DNA from: Bryobacterales bacterium KBS 96
GTDB lineage: Bacteria; Acidobacteriota; Terriglobia; Bryobacterales; Bryobacteraceae
DNA length: 64,000 bases
Reading direction: 5' to 3'
Assembly (NCBI GenBank): GCA_000381625.1
Contig: KB906767.1
Span: 2,904,772 to 2,968,771 of the forward strand
Positions 52,859 through 61,701 of this stretch are shown here, in pieces. The notes beneath the pieces are model-generated. The model saw only the letters and a list, made by a program, of their open reading frames with translations, made no database searches and was not told where the DNA came from. Numbering within the stretch: the stretch's first letter is position 1; each line of letters begins with the position of its first letter. The translations under genes and the position numbers were made by a program.

Positions 52859-53113
52859 TTGGACGTCGATAAAATGTTAGCGGAATTGCGCCTCGAGCGC
52901 GAACAGATAGAGGAGGCCATTCTGACTCTGGAGCGCTTGGCTCGCGGTCGTGGCCGCCGCCGTGGCCGCCCGCCATCATGGCTCAAAGAAGCACAACAGG
53001 CGGTCGCGGAGCACAATGCAGCTCTCGATCAATCGGCGCCGCCGCCGAAGCGCCGCGGCCGGCCGGCCGGTTCTACCAAGGTGAAGCAATCCGCGGTCGG
53101 TGAGATCGCGTAG
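52859..53113 (+). CDS. AT-hook-like miniprotein
   Basis: An 84-residue protein. A short helical part (DVDKMLAELRLEREQIEEAI LTLERLARG) is followed by two basic blocks with the AT-hook core: GRRRGRPPSW (about 40) and KRRGRPAGST (about 68). AT-hooks bind the minor groove of AT-rich DNA, so a small nucleoid or regulatory protein is likely. Similar short proteins occur widely in Acidobacteria without known function. TTG 52859 is chosen because GGGGAGGAG lies just upstream; ATG 52817 would give 98 residues with no ribosome binding site. Confidence 0.72.
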   Translation: MDVDKMLAELRLEREQIEEAILTLERLARGRGRRRGRPPSWLKEAQQAVAEHNAALDQSAPPPKRRGRPAGSTKVKQSAVGEIA

Positions 53114-53199
53114 ACCCTTCCTATCGCGGCACTTGTTTCGGGGATGGGGAGGGCAGTTGCTGTGCCACCCCTTGTTCCTTAATAGAATTAATTGGTTCT

Positions 53200-55572
53200 T
53201 CAATACAGCAAATAGGCCTTCCTGCGGTTCGCAAATTCCTCCTCCTGCTGAATCAGTTGCCGCTCGATCCTGACCGGGTCCATTCCGGCTTTGATCTCGT
53301 TGATCACGGTTTGATTCCCAATCAACCATTTACATCGCTCGAAATCGATTCGCCGGGGATAGAGCTTTTCAAGAGCAACCGCGATTTCGAGGCCTAATCG
53401 TACGCTGTCGAATCGCTCCCGGTCGGTAACCACGAACCGGACGCCTTGAATTTTCTTACCGGCGAGGTGTGACGAACTGGGCTCGAATTCGGTCGGGTAC
53501 ACACGCACTCCAGGGATGAACTGCGAGTTCAAGACGCCGGCGAGTTGCCGCCCGTCGATCCAATCCGCCCCGATTTGCTCAAAAGGCGCGTCCGTTCCCC
53601 GGCCCACCGAATAATTCTCTGCGGCTTCGAGCATCGCGACGCCCGGATAAAGGAGAGCTTCCGTTAAATTCCTGATATTGGGCGATGGATTGACCCAGAC
53701 CAGGGAGCTTGAATCGAACCAGTCGCCCCGCTGCCAGTTCTTCATCTTGATCACGTGCAGATCGGCGCCCCAATGTTGCTCGGCATTGGCCATGGTTGCG
53801 ATTTCGCCAAACGTCATACCATGCCGTAATGGCATTGCATAGCAGCCGACGAAGGAATGAAGGTTGTTATCGAGTATTGGGCCTTCAACATGCGTGCCGG
53901 TGATCGGGTTAGGCCGGTCCAGAACGTAGAACGGTTTATGCGCCCGGGCCGCTTCCTGGAGTGCGTAAAGCATGGTGCAGGAATAGGTGTAGAATCGCGC
54001 TCCCACGTCCTGGATGTCGTACACCAGCGCATCCACGTTGCGCATTTTGTCCGGTGTCAGGCGCCGTTGTTTTGGCTGATACAGGCTGATAATCGGCAAC
54101 CCTGTCTTCGCATCTTTACCGTTCCCAACGTTCGTGTCCGCGATGCCCGCTATGCCATGTTCGGGTGAATAGAGGGTGGTTACCTTCACGCCCTCGCCGA
54201 GCATCGCATCCACGTTTCGCTTGCCGCTTCGATCAAGCCCGGTCTGATTTGTGACCAGGCCGATACGCTTACCCAGCAGCGGTTTGAATCGCTCGGTTTC
54301 GAGCACATCCAATCCGGTTAGTGTCTCGACGTTCCGCGCGACCACTCGATGCACGCCGGCCATCGAGAGCGTCTCGTTATAGCCGGTAAGGGTCACTCCC
54401 GGAACGTCCACGCCGAACGAGGCGGCCACGAGGGTAGCCACCTGGCAGCGTAGCGAACTCAGAGATTTGCCCCGGTGAGGATGGACGACATTGGTCAGCA
54501 GCACCACATAGCTGTTCGTCGACGGATCGATCCAAAGCGACGTTCCCGTGAATCCCGTGTGGCCGAATGAGCCGATCGGGTACAGTTCGCCGCGGTTGCT
54601 TGAGAACGGCGAGTCCATATCCCAGCCCAGTGCGCGAATGATCGGCTGGTCGGGCGGGGTGCCCGGCTCGGTAAACTTTTGGATCGTCATCGGGCTGAAG
54701 AGCTGAACTCTGACGCCCGTTTGCGCATCTTTTTCCCACCCTTTGTTCAACCACATTTGCGCGTACCGCGCCAGATCGTCCGCAGTGGTGAAGAGACCGG
54801 CGTGCCCGGCCACGCCGCCCATATAGCGCGAAGTCGGGTCGTGCACCACGCCGCGAAAGGGAAGGCCTGTATCGGGATCGATCTCGGTTGGCGCAATGCG
54901 AGGCCGCCAGGACGCCGGCGGCAGAAAGCGAGACTCGGTCATGTCCAACGGCTTAAAGACGTTCTCTTGCGCGTAGACGTTCAACATCTCGCCGCTGACG
55001 CGATGCACAATCTCGCCAAGCAGGATGAAGTTAATGTCGCTGTAAACGAAGCGCGCGCCCGGCGGAGTGGTGGGCTGCGTATGCAAGGCTTTCTCAATGC
55101 CGGTTTTATAGCCGGACCACCGAGGTTCGAGGATCAGGTCCGGAGGCATGCCCGAGAAATGCGTCATGAGGTTGCGCACCGTGATCTGGCTATGCCCGTC
55201 CTCAAATTCAGGAAGATATTTCGTCGCGGGATCGTCCATGCGGACCTTCCCTTCCTGAAACAGCTTCATGATGGACGGCATTGTCGCGACCACCTTCGTC
55301 AAAGAAGCGGCGTCGAAGATAGTGTCGAGGGTCATCGGTTCCTTATATGGAACCAGCGCGCGGTGACCGTACGCCTTGCGATAGATCGTTTGGCCGTTGT
55401 GGCCAACGATCAGCACGGCGCCGGGAATCAATCCCGTGTCAACAGCTTCGTTGAGCGCCTGGTCGAGCAGCGGACCGGCGGAGTATGTGGCTTCGGATTG
55501 AGCGGCGGAAGCGATGGGGACGTAAACAAGACAGAAAGCGAGTGCAAGCGCGGGAAATCGCTGAATATTCAT
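53200..55572 (-). CDS. Fusion of beta-lactamase-type serine hydrolase and NamZ-like (DUF1343) muramidase
   Basis: A 790-residue secreted protein (leader ALALAFCLVYVPIASA). Residues 30-400 form a class C beta-lactamase/esterase domain with S90-L-T-K93, Y177-S-D and GHTGFTG. Residues 410-790 form a DUF1343 domain (GKRIGLVTNQTGLDRSGKRN; VDALVYDIQDVGARFYTYSC; YSVGRGTDAPFEQIGADWID), the family of the Bacillus exo-N-acetylmuramidase NamZ. The pair suggests breakdown or recycling of peptidoglycan fragments in the periplasm, one half cutting peptide or ester bonds and the other releasing N-acetylmuramic acid. It is last in an operon with the next two genes (gap 9). Confidence 0.85.
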   Translation of the reverse strand: MNIQRFPALALAFCLVYVPIASAAQSEATYSAGPLLDQALNEAVDTGLIPGAVLIVGHNGQTIYRKAYGHRALVPYKEPMTLDTIFDAASLTKVVATMPSIMKLFQEGKVRMDDPATKYLPEFEDGHSQITVRNLMTHFSGMPPDLILEPRWSGYKTGIEKALHTQPTTPPGARFVYSDINFILLGEIVHRVSGEMLNVYAQENVFKPLDMTESRFLPPASWRPRIAPTEIDPDTGLPFRGVVHDPTSRYMGGVAGHAGLFTTADDLARYAQMWLNKGWEKDAQTGVRVQLFSPMTIQKFTEPGTPPDQPIIRALGWDMDSPFSSNRGELYPIGSFGHTGFTGTSLWIDPSTNSYVVLLTNVVHPHRGKSLSSLRCQVATLVAASFGVDVPGVTLTGYNETLSMAGVHRVVARNVETLTGLDVLETERFKPLLGKRIGLVTNQTGLDRSGKRNVDAMLGEGVKVTTLYSPEHGIAGIADTNVGNGKDAKTGLPIISLYQPKQRRLTPDKMRNVDALVYDIQDVGARFYTYSCTMLYALQEAARAHKPFYVLDRPNPITGTHVEGPILDNNLHSFVGCYAMPLRHGMTFGEIATMANAEQHWGADLHVIKMKNWQRGDWFDSSSLVWVNPSPNIRNLTEALLYPGVAMLEAAENYSVGRGTDAPFEQIGADWIDGRQLAGVLNSQFIPGVRVYPTEFEPSSSHLAGKKIQGVRFVVTDRERFDSVRLGLEIAVALEKLYPRRIDFERCKWLIGNQTVINEIKAGMDPVRIERQLIQQEEEFANRRKAYLLY

Positions 55573-55581
55573 TCACCGGAC

Positions 55582-55878
55582 CTATGACAGCTTTGTGGCA
55601 ATACCTTCGAGCAGCGACGCTAAATCCAAATCGTTCTTCGTGATTCCGCCTGAATCGTGCGTCGTTAAATAGACTGTCACACGATTGTAGACGTTGAACC
55701 ATTCAGGATGATGGTTTAGCTTCTCGATGCCGATCGCCGCCATCGTCATGAATCCGAATGCGTGAGTGAAGTCGGGGAACTTATACTCGCGGTGAAGCTT
55801 GCCGTTGACAACCTGCCAACCTGGAAGATTTTGAATCGCCTGGCGGACCTCTTCGTCGGACAGCTTGGGGAGTCGCAT
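55582..55878 (-). CDS. Pterin-4a-carbinolamine dehydratase
   Basis: A 98-residue protein of the PCD/DCoH family, which dehydrates 4a-hydroxytetrahydropterin and so recycles the cofactor of aromatic amino acid hydroxylases. The motif EKLNHHPEWFNVYNRVTVYL with the paired histidines and the closing TTHDSGGITKNDLDLA are diagnostic. No phenylalanine hydroxylase lies nearby. The gene is 9 bases before the beta-lactamase/NamZ fusion gene and 24 bases after the SDR gene, all on the minus strand. Confidence 0.93.
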   Translation of the reverse strand: MRLPKLSDEEVRQAIQNLPGWQVVNGKLHREYKFPDFTHAFGFMTMAAIGIEKLNHHPEWFNVYNRVTVYLTTHDSGGITKNDLDLASLLEGIATKLS

Positions 55879-55902
55879 GTCGCTATTGTATGAATTCCAC
55901 GA

Positions 55903-56580
55903 TCAGGCGGCGCCGTAAACCGGTATCGCGGCGCCGTTCACATCGGCCGCCTGCTCGCTCGCAAGCCAGAGTAGAAGATTCGCAATCGACCGCGGCTGAA
56001 CCCACTTACCGAACTCTGCTTTCGGCATCGCGGCACGGTTGGCCGGCGTGTCGATGACACTGGGAAGAACGACGTTCGCGGTCACGCCTGTTCCTTTTAA
56101 CTCGAGCGCCAAGGTCGCTACAAGCGCGTGCAGGCCCGCTTTCGAAACGGTGTAGGCCGCGAGCCCTGGGGCCGGTTGAACGGCAGTCCGCGTTCCGATG
56201 GCAACCAACCGGCCGTAACGCCGATCAAGGAGGCGCGGCAGAGCGGCTCGAAATACATAGAAGGCCGAGTAGAGGTTCAGGGCCATCATCTGTGACCATG
56301 TATCGTCGCTGACCGCCGCGAGCGTCTGGCCTCCGGCGAACGCGCCCATGGTGTGTACGACAACATCGTAGCCACCCAATTCGCGGACTGCCTGTGCCAT
56401 CAACTGAACGGACGCCTCTGCTGTCGTCAGGTCGTAATTCGCCCAACGCAATCGCCCGCTGGGGTGCTCGGCGGCGGTCCTTTGCCGTCCAACCGCCATC
56501 ACGGTGTGCCCCGCGTCGAGAAATGTATCCACCACCGCGCTGCCGAGAGCGCCGCTGCCACCCGTCACAATGACGTTCAT
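55903..56580 (-). CDS. Short-chain dehydrogenase/reductase
   Basis: A 225-residue NAD(P)-dependent oxidoreductase. The Rossmann motif TGGSGALGSAVV is at the N-terminus; the active-site Y-x-x-x-K is in AAYTVSKAGLHAL. The family member is not identifiable further; its placement before a pterin carbinolamine dehydratase gene recalls dihydropteridine-type reductases, but that is inference. The ATG at 56580 gives the standard MNVIVTGG opening; a longer frame reaches 56613. First gene of a three-gene operon. Confidence 0.88.
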   Translation of the reverse strand: MNVIVTGGSGALGSAVVDTFLDAGHTVMAVGRQRTAAEHPSGRLRWANYDLTTAEASVQLMAQAVRELGGYDVVVHTMGAFAGGQTLAAVSDDTWSQMMALNLYSAFYVFRAALPRLLDRRYGRLVAIGTRTAVQPAPGLAAYTVSKAGLHALVATLALELKGTGVTANVVLPSVIDTPANRAAMPKAEFGKWVQPRSIANLLLWLASEQAADVNGAAIPVYGAA

Positions 56581-56815
56581 AGGTCTGATGATGCCACGGG
56601 CCGGGCAAAGCATGTCCCCTGCCGTTGCGAGCGGGTCTCCGATATGAAAAGGATAAATTGTGCGGCATATAGGCCGATAGAAGAGATCCGAGCGTAGCGG
56701 TACGCGAGGTATCCGCTTCCTTGCGGTCGCGGCTCGGTACTAGCGTTGGCTCATCTTCGCTTCTATGGCATGCTGCCGTTGCGAGCGGTCGTCCGGCCGT
56801 GCTATTCAAGTCACG

Positions 56816-57340
56816 ATGATCCAGCTACGTGGAACGCTTACGCTTGCAGATCTTGCCCGCTTTCAATACTTTCACGTTCTGCGCCGCACGTGGCCTGGTC
56901 TGATTCTTGTCCTGTTGATCGGATTGGCGATACTGGCTCTCATCGTGGCGGTTCCCAATCCCAACATCCTCAAAAATGCCGCCCCACTCCTGACTCTCTT
57001 CGTAATTTGGCTGGCCCTGCTAGCGGTTACTCCCTATTGGAATGCGCGCAGACAGTTCGCTCGCCAGCGGTATCTGCGCGAGCCGGTAAGCCAGACGTTT
57101 TCCACGGATGGAATTAAATCGATCGGGCCGAGTGTATCCACCGAATTGCAATGGAGCGTGATGCAAACGGTCCGTGAGACGAAGAGCCAATTTCTTTTGT
57201 ATTACGCCCCGAACCAAGCACTGCTCGTGCCCAAGAGATTCTTTACGGACGATGCGCAGCTTGCCTCCTGGCGAGACGTCGCCCGCGCCGGGATGTCTCC
57301 CAAGGACATCAAACAAAGCGCGATTGGCCGCTGGTTTTAA
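56816..57340 (+). CDS. YcxB-like membrane protein
   Basis: A 174-residue protein with two adjacent transmembrane helices (WPGLILVLLIGLAILALIVA; APLLTLFVIWLALLAV) and a C-terminal cytoplasmic domain resembling the YcxB-like family (VSQTFSTDGIKSIGPSVSTE LQWS; QFLLYYAPNQALLVPKRFF). The function of this family is not known. The ATG at 56816 is chosen, since the upstream part is Cys/Arg-rich and not membrane-like. It precedes proline dehydrogenase by 67 bases. Confidence 0.78.
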   Translation: MIQLRGTLTLADLARFQYFHVLRRTWPGLILVLLIGLAILALIVAVPNPNILKNAAPLLTLFVIWLALLAVTPYWNARRQFARQRYLREPVSQTFSTDGIKSIGPSVSTELQWSVMQTVRETKSQFLLYYAPNQALLVPKRFFTDDAQLASWRDVARAGMSPKDIKQSAIGRWF

Positions 57341-57407
57341 GCATCTCTCCGGCCGTGACTCCGTCCACCGCTATAGTGGGGATGGTTTACCGGCCGATCG
57401 ATTCAAC

Positions 57408-58322
57408 ATGCTGAGAAGCACGCTTCTCTATTTCTCCCGCCAGAGCTGGCTGCGGCACTGGATAGAGACGTCCTCCGTTTCACGCAGGCTTACGTCGCGC
57501 TTTATCGCCGGACGCACCCTCGAAGATGGGATACGCGTTGCCGGTCAACTGGCGAAGGACCGGATTTTCGCGACCCTCGACTTCCTCGGCGAGAACGTGA
57601 CATCGCTGGATGAAGCCCTGCGCTCCCGCGATTCGTATCTTGAGGCTCTCGAAGCTATCGAACAACACAGCCTCGGAGCAACGGTATCGGTGAAGCTCAC
57701 CCAGCTTGGGTTGAATTTGTCGGAAGAGGCCTGTCTGAATAACGTCTCGGCGCTGGTCGAGCGCGCTGTGGCGACGGACAGCCGTATCGAAGTAGATATG
57801 GAATCGAGTGCTTACACGGATCGGACCCTTCGGCTGGTGACCGAGCTTCACACGCGGTTCGGGGGGCACGTCCGCGCCGTGATTCAGGCATATCTCCGCA
57901 GAAGCGAAGAGGATATCCGCCGGTTGTCGGCGGCGGGAATCGCTGTCCGGCTCTGCAAGGGGGCCTACCGCGAGCCGTCCGGAGTCGCGTTTCAGATCAA
58001 GGCTGACGTCGATCGGAACTACCTGAAGTTGATGAAACTGCTGCTCGAAGGAGGCGTCTATCCGGCCATAGCCAGCCACGACGAGGTCATCCTCCGTGAA
58101 TGTGCCCGGTATGTGCGGGCGAGTGGTATCGAGCCCGACAGCTTCGAATTTCAGATGCTTTATGGCATTCGTCGCGATCTGCAGAAAGAATTGACGTCCG
58201 ACGGCTTCCGCTTGCGCTCGTATGTGCCATATGGCGATGCGTGGTATCCCTATTTCATGCGACGCCTCGCCGAAAGGCCGGCGAATTTGCTGTTTATCGC
58301 GAAGAACGTGCTCCGTGGGTAG
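57408..58322 (+). CDS. Proline dehydrogenase (monofunctional)
   Basis: A 304-residue FAD-dependent TIM-barrel enzyme that oxidises proline to pyrroline-5-carboxylate, feeding electrons to the quinone pool. Signature stretches include ATVSVKLTQLGLNLS, SRIEVDMESSAYTDRTL, GIAVRLCKGAYREP, YPAIASHDE and FEFQMLYGIRRDL, and the C-terminal RSYVPYGDAWYPYFMRRLAE binds proline. The length is that of monofunctional PutA-type enzymes. The matching P5C dehydrogenase is not in the window. The ATG at 57408 gives the family N-terminus. Confidence 0.94.
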   Translation: MLRSTLLYFSRQSWLRHWIETSSVSRRLTSRFIAGRTLEDGIRVAGQLAKDRIFATLDFLGENVTSLDEALRSRDSYLEALEAIEQHSLGATVSVKLTQLGLNLSEEACLNNVSALVERAVATDSRIEVDMESSAYTDRTLRLVTELHTRFGGHVRAVIQAYLRRSEEDIRRLSAAGIAVRLCKGAYREPSGVAFQIKADVDRNYLKLMKLLLEGGVYPAIASHDEVILRECARYVRASGIEPDSFEFQMLYGIRRDLQKELTSDGFRLRSYVPYGDAWYPYFMRRLAERPANLLFIAKNVLRG

Positions 58323-58408
58323 GCGAGGGCGCTTCGGACGCCGAAACCTGTCCGCTGTTCGAGGAACCAGACGAGCGGAAAAGTCGTTTAATAAAGATAG
58401 GTGATCCG

Positions 58409-58852
58409 ATGCGGTACTGGTCGTACTTGGCGCTCAAGCTGTTAATCGCCGCCGGTCTGACTTACGGCCTCCTGGCCGGTGTCGAATTCTTGTTTCCCGA
58501 TCCCCCTGCTTCGCGGTTCGGGACTCAGCCGATGTTTCTTCACGACATGCGGTTCACGTTCGCGATTTTCGGCGTATTCCTGTTTGGGGCCGGGCTGCTC
58601 TACGTCGCCATTTGGGACCAGCGTCGCCGCTGCCGCAGTTGCCTGCGCAGGCTGATTATGCCGATAGCGACCGGCTCCTGGGGCAATATGCTGACATCCG
58701 GCCGGCCGCGGATCGAATGGATCTGTCCTTACGGGCACGGCACGTTGCGCATTTCGGAACTACAGATCACCGGCAGCGAACTACCGGACTGGCAGCCGCA
58801 CGACGAGGACATCTGGCAAGAGTTGGAATCCTACGATCACACGAGCAAATAG
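58409..58852 (+). CDS. Small membrane protein with CxxC motif, unknown
   Basis: A 147-residue protein with two hydrophobic helices (LALKLLIAAGLTYGLLAGVE FLF; TFAIFGVFLFGAGLLYVAIW) and a C-terminal soluble part with CRSC and ICPYGHG, a possible metal-binding knuckle. The function is unknown. ATG 58409 is preceded by a modest purine-rich site. It is 86 bases after proline dehydrogenase; the inverted repeat at 58857 follows its stop. Confidence 0.7.
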   Translation: MRYWSYLALKLLIAAGLTYGLLAGVEFLFPDPPASRFGTQPMFLHDMRFTFAIFGVFLFGAGLLYVAIWDQRRRCRSCLRRLIMPIATGSWGNMLTSGRPRIEWICPYGHGTLRISELQITGSELPDWQPHDEDIWQELESYDHTSK

Positions 58853-58856
58853 CTAA

Positions 58857-58883
58857 GGCGGTCGAGGCATCCCTCGACCCGCC
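58857..58883. repeat. Variant palindrome GGTCGAGGCATCCCTCGACC after membrane protein gene
   Basis: This near-perfect hairpin with core GAGGCAT-CCCTC resembles the GAGGCATGCCTC family and sits five bases after the stop codon. It may serve as a 3' hairpin or terminator. Confidence 0.5.
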
Positions 58884-59026
58884 AACAGACGTGGATTTCG
58901 CGTTGAAGAGGGCATCCCGGCCCGTGTGTCAGTGCCCGCGAAAAAATAGGACGCTCCTCAGTACCGTCGCGACGTCCCGAAAACGGGCGGCTTACCGCGC
59001 ATGAGACAATTCACGTAGGCTAGCTT

Positions 59027-61543
59027 TTGTCTGTTCGAGTGCAAGTACCCCGAAAAGCCGCTATTGCTCGCTTTGTGTTGAGCCCCGCCGGCAAAACCAT
59101 TCTCCTTTCGACGGCCGCCTGTTTGCTGATCGGCATTTCTGTGTTCGCGTACTTCTATGTGAAATATGCCCGGTTCACGGACGAGAAACTCGCCCGAGGC
59201 CCCTTCCCCGATGCCTCGCTGCTTTACGCCTCCCCCGAACCAGTGATGATCGGCGATGCGGGCACTCCTACCGAGATCGCGATTCGCCTGCGGGAGAGCG
59301 GGTACAGCGAAGATGGCCGCGGAAACCGGATGGGCTGGTATCACCTTCGTCCAGATGCGATCGAAATTTTTCCCGGTCCCGATTCTTATTTCGAGTCGGA
59401 GCCCGGAGTGATCAAGTTTACCGATGACAAAGTCTCCGGCGTCATTTCGTTGCGAGACAACTCCCCCCTGACGGAATACGACCTCGAACCCGAACTTTTA
59501 AGCAATCTGTTCGACAGCAAGCGCGTGAAGCGCCGGCTCGTGAAGTTCAACGACATTCCTCCAGTTGTCGTTCATGCCGTCATCTCAGCGGAAGATAAGC
59601 GCTTTTTCCAGCATTCGGGTTTCGATCCCGTTCGAATCGTGAAGGCCTTTTTTGTCGATCTCCGCGAAATGCGCCGCGCCGAAGGAGCCTCCACCATCAC
59701 ACAGCAACTGGCGCGCAATCTCTGGCTGGATAACCGGAAAACGTTATCGCGCAAGCTTGCCGAGCTTCTGATCACGATTCATCTGGAGCAGAAGCTCACC
59801 AAACAGCAAATCCTCGAATACTACATCAACCAGGTGGATCTCGGGCGCCGCGGCTCGTTCACCATCCGCGGATTCGGCGAAGCGGCGCAGGCTTATTTTG
59901 GAAAGGACATCAGCCAGTTGACTCTACCCGAAGCGGCGACGCTTGCGGGTTTAATCCAGCAGCCGAGCTTTCGTAATCCTGTCCGCTGGCCGGATCGTGC
60001 CAAGGCGCGCCGGAACGTCGTGCTTCTGATGATGCGGGAGAACGGCTACATTACACAAGCGCAGGATGAGCAGGCAACTGCGGCTCCGCTGGTGATCGCC
60101 AAGAGTGGAATCGAGTCGAGCGATGCTCCTTATTTCGTCGATCTCGTGAATCAACGGCTTTTGGACAAGTTCCAGGACCGCGATTTCAACGATACCGGCT
60201 ACAAGGTTTATACAACCATCGACATGGACCTGCAGCGTGTTGCGATGCAAGCCGTCGCACAGGGCTATAAGGAAGTGGAAGCCACCGTGATGAAGCGGCA
60301 CAAGAAGGGAACGCCGCTCGTGCTTCCCCAGGTGGCAATGGTGGTGCTGGACCCCCACACCGGCGAAGTGAAAGCTTTAGTCGGCGGAACGAATTACGGG
60401 ACAAGCCAACTCAACCACGCAACGTCGCAGCGCCCCTCCGGCAGCGTCTTCAAACCATTCGTGTATGCCGCTGCGTTGAGCACCGGGTTGAACGGCATCG
60501 GTCCCAATGTGATCACCCCTTCCACACAATATCTGGATGAACCCCACACGTTCTATTTCGATGGAAAGCCGTATGAGCCCAGCGATTTCGAAGACAAGTT
60601 TTACGGCCAGGTCCCGTTGAGCCTGGCTCTCGCACGATCGCTGAACGTGCCGACGATTGAAATTGCCGAACAGGTTGGATTCGGAGGCGTTGCCGACCTC
60701 GCGCATAGAGTCGGCCTCGACAACATACGGGCAACGCCCGCGATGGCGCTGGGCGCTTACAATGTCACACCGCTTCAGATGGCGGGGGCTTATACGACTT
60801 TTGCGAACAAAGGCGTATTCGAAGAGCCGCGCTTCATCGAGGATATTCGCGATCATAGCGGCGATGACGTATACCACTCTCAGCCGGATGAAAAGCACAT
60901 TCTCGATCCGCGCGTGAACTACTTGATGGTGAACCTGATGCAGGGTGTATTGCGCTACGGCACCGGGGCAGGTGTCCGTGCCCGAGGCTTTACGCTGCCG
61001 GCCGCGGGTAAAACCGGCACATCGCACGATGGATGGTTTGCTGGCTTCACGACAAAGCTGCTGTGCGTAGTCTGGGTCGGCTATGACGACTACCGCGATT
61101 TGAAGATGGAGGGAGCGCATTCGGCGCTGCCGATCTGGACAGACTTCATGAAGCGAGCTCATCAGCTTCGCGCCTATCGGAATGCCGGCGATTTCGACGT
61201 GCCCGATGGCGTTGTCAGCGTGCCGATCGACACGGAAACCGGCGAACTCGCCACGAGCGCGTGTCCGAAGGTGGCAACTGAGTATTATCTGGTGGGAACT
61301 CAACCCACGCAATTCTGCCATCTGCACGGCGGCGGTGGCACCCAGATCGCCGGTTGGGACACCAATCCCCCCGCCGCGGTGACTATGCCAGCGTCCAACG
61401 GCATCGCTCCCGGAAACCCCGCGGCTTCTGCTGTGTTGGGACAACCGCAACCTGCTCAAACGGCCCAGAACGGGCAGAAGGCGCCCGCGCCGGAAAAGAA
61501 AAAGAAAGGCTTCTTCGACAAGCTGAAGGGCATTTTTAAGTAG
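59027..61543 (+). CDS. Bifunctional peptidoglycan synthase (class A PBP, PBP1B type)
   Basis: An 838-residue inner-membrane enzyme. TM helix at about 25-46 (LLSTAACLLIGISVFAYFYV). A UB2H-like domain (EIAIRLRESGYSEDGRGNRM, about 85-130) marks the PBP1B type. The GT51 glycosyltransferase has catalytic E189 in SAEDKRFFQHSGFD and the signature GASTITQQLARNL. The transpeptidase has S473-V-F-K in RPSGSVFKPF, then SLN, and K662-T-G in AGKTGTS. A proline/alanine-rich tail ends with a lysine-rich helix. It polymerises and crosslinks lipid II outside the cytoplasmic membrane. It starts with TTG 59027 without a strong ribosome binding site, so the start is uncertain. Confidence 0.94.
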   Translation: MSVRVQVPRKAAIARFVLSPAGKTILLSTAACLLIGISVFAYFYVKYARFTDEKLARGPFPDASLLYASPEPVMIGDAGTPTEIAIRLRESGYSEDGRGNRMGWYHLRPDAIEIFPGPDSYFESEPGVIKFTDDKVSGVISLRDNSPLTEYDLEPELLSNLFDSKRVKRRLVKFNDIPPVVVHAVISAEDKRFFQHSGFDPVRIVKAFFVDLREMRRAEGASTITQQLARNLWLDNRKTLSRKLAELLITIHLEQKLTKQQILEYYINQVDLGRRGSFTIRGFGEAAQAYFGKDISQLTLPEAATLAGLIQQPSFRNPVRWPDRAKARRNVVLLMMRENGYITQAQDEQATAAPLVIAKSGIESSDAPYFVDLVNQRLLDKFQDRDFNDTGYKVYTTIDMDLQRVAMQAVAQGYKEVEATVMKRHKKGTPLVLPQVAMVVLDPHTGEVKALVGGTNYGTSQLNHATSQRPSGSVFKPFVYAAALSTGLNGIGPNVITPSTQYLDEPHTFYFDGKPYEPSDFEDKFYGQVPLSLALARSLNVPTIEIAEQVGFGGVADLAHRVGLDNIRATPAMALGAYNVTPLQMAGAYTTFANKGVFEEPRFIEDIRDHSGDDVYHSQPDEKHILDPRVNYLMVNLMQGVLRYGTGAGVRARGFTLPAAGKTGTSHDGWFAGFTTKLLCVVWVGYDDYRDLKMEGAHSALPIWTDFMKRAHQLRAYRNAGDFDVPDGVVSVPIDTETGELATSACPKVATEYYLVGTQPTQFCHLHGGGGTQIAGWDTNPPAAVTMPASNGIAPGNPAASAVLGQPQPAQTAQNGQKAPAPEKKKKGFFDKLKGIFK

Positions 61544-61586
61544 CAGCGAGCACGTTCTTGGCCGCTGATTCCAGGCTGTCTTCACT

Positions 61587-61614
61587 CAGAGCCGCCTTGC
61601 GTAAGCAAGCGGGT
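61587..61614 (+). repeat. Hairpin-bearing dispersed repeat, copy 2
   Basis: Matches the element at 10685-10712 with one difference (GCGTAAGCAAGCGGG against GCGTCAGCAAGCGGG). It is followed by a second, looser hairpin GCGCACTTGCGTGC at about 61636. It lies between the convergent stops of the PBP and RNase R genes. Confidence 0.6.
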
Positions 61615-61701
61615 TTTTCGGTAACAGGGACAACCAGCGCACTTGCGTGCGGCGGCTCCTGTTTGGAGTTTGCCTCGACGCCGAACCGCCTCGCCGTCAT
61701 C

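Noticed and set aside
54679-55587. 302-codon plus-strand frame opposite the beta-lactamase domain
   Set aside because: No family features; the minus strand carries SLTK, YSD and HTG motifs in order.
60377-61585. 402-codon antisense frame in the PBP gene
   Set aside because: Shadow of a gene with full catalytic motifs on the plus strand.
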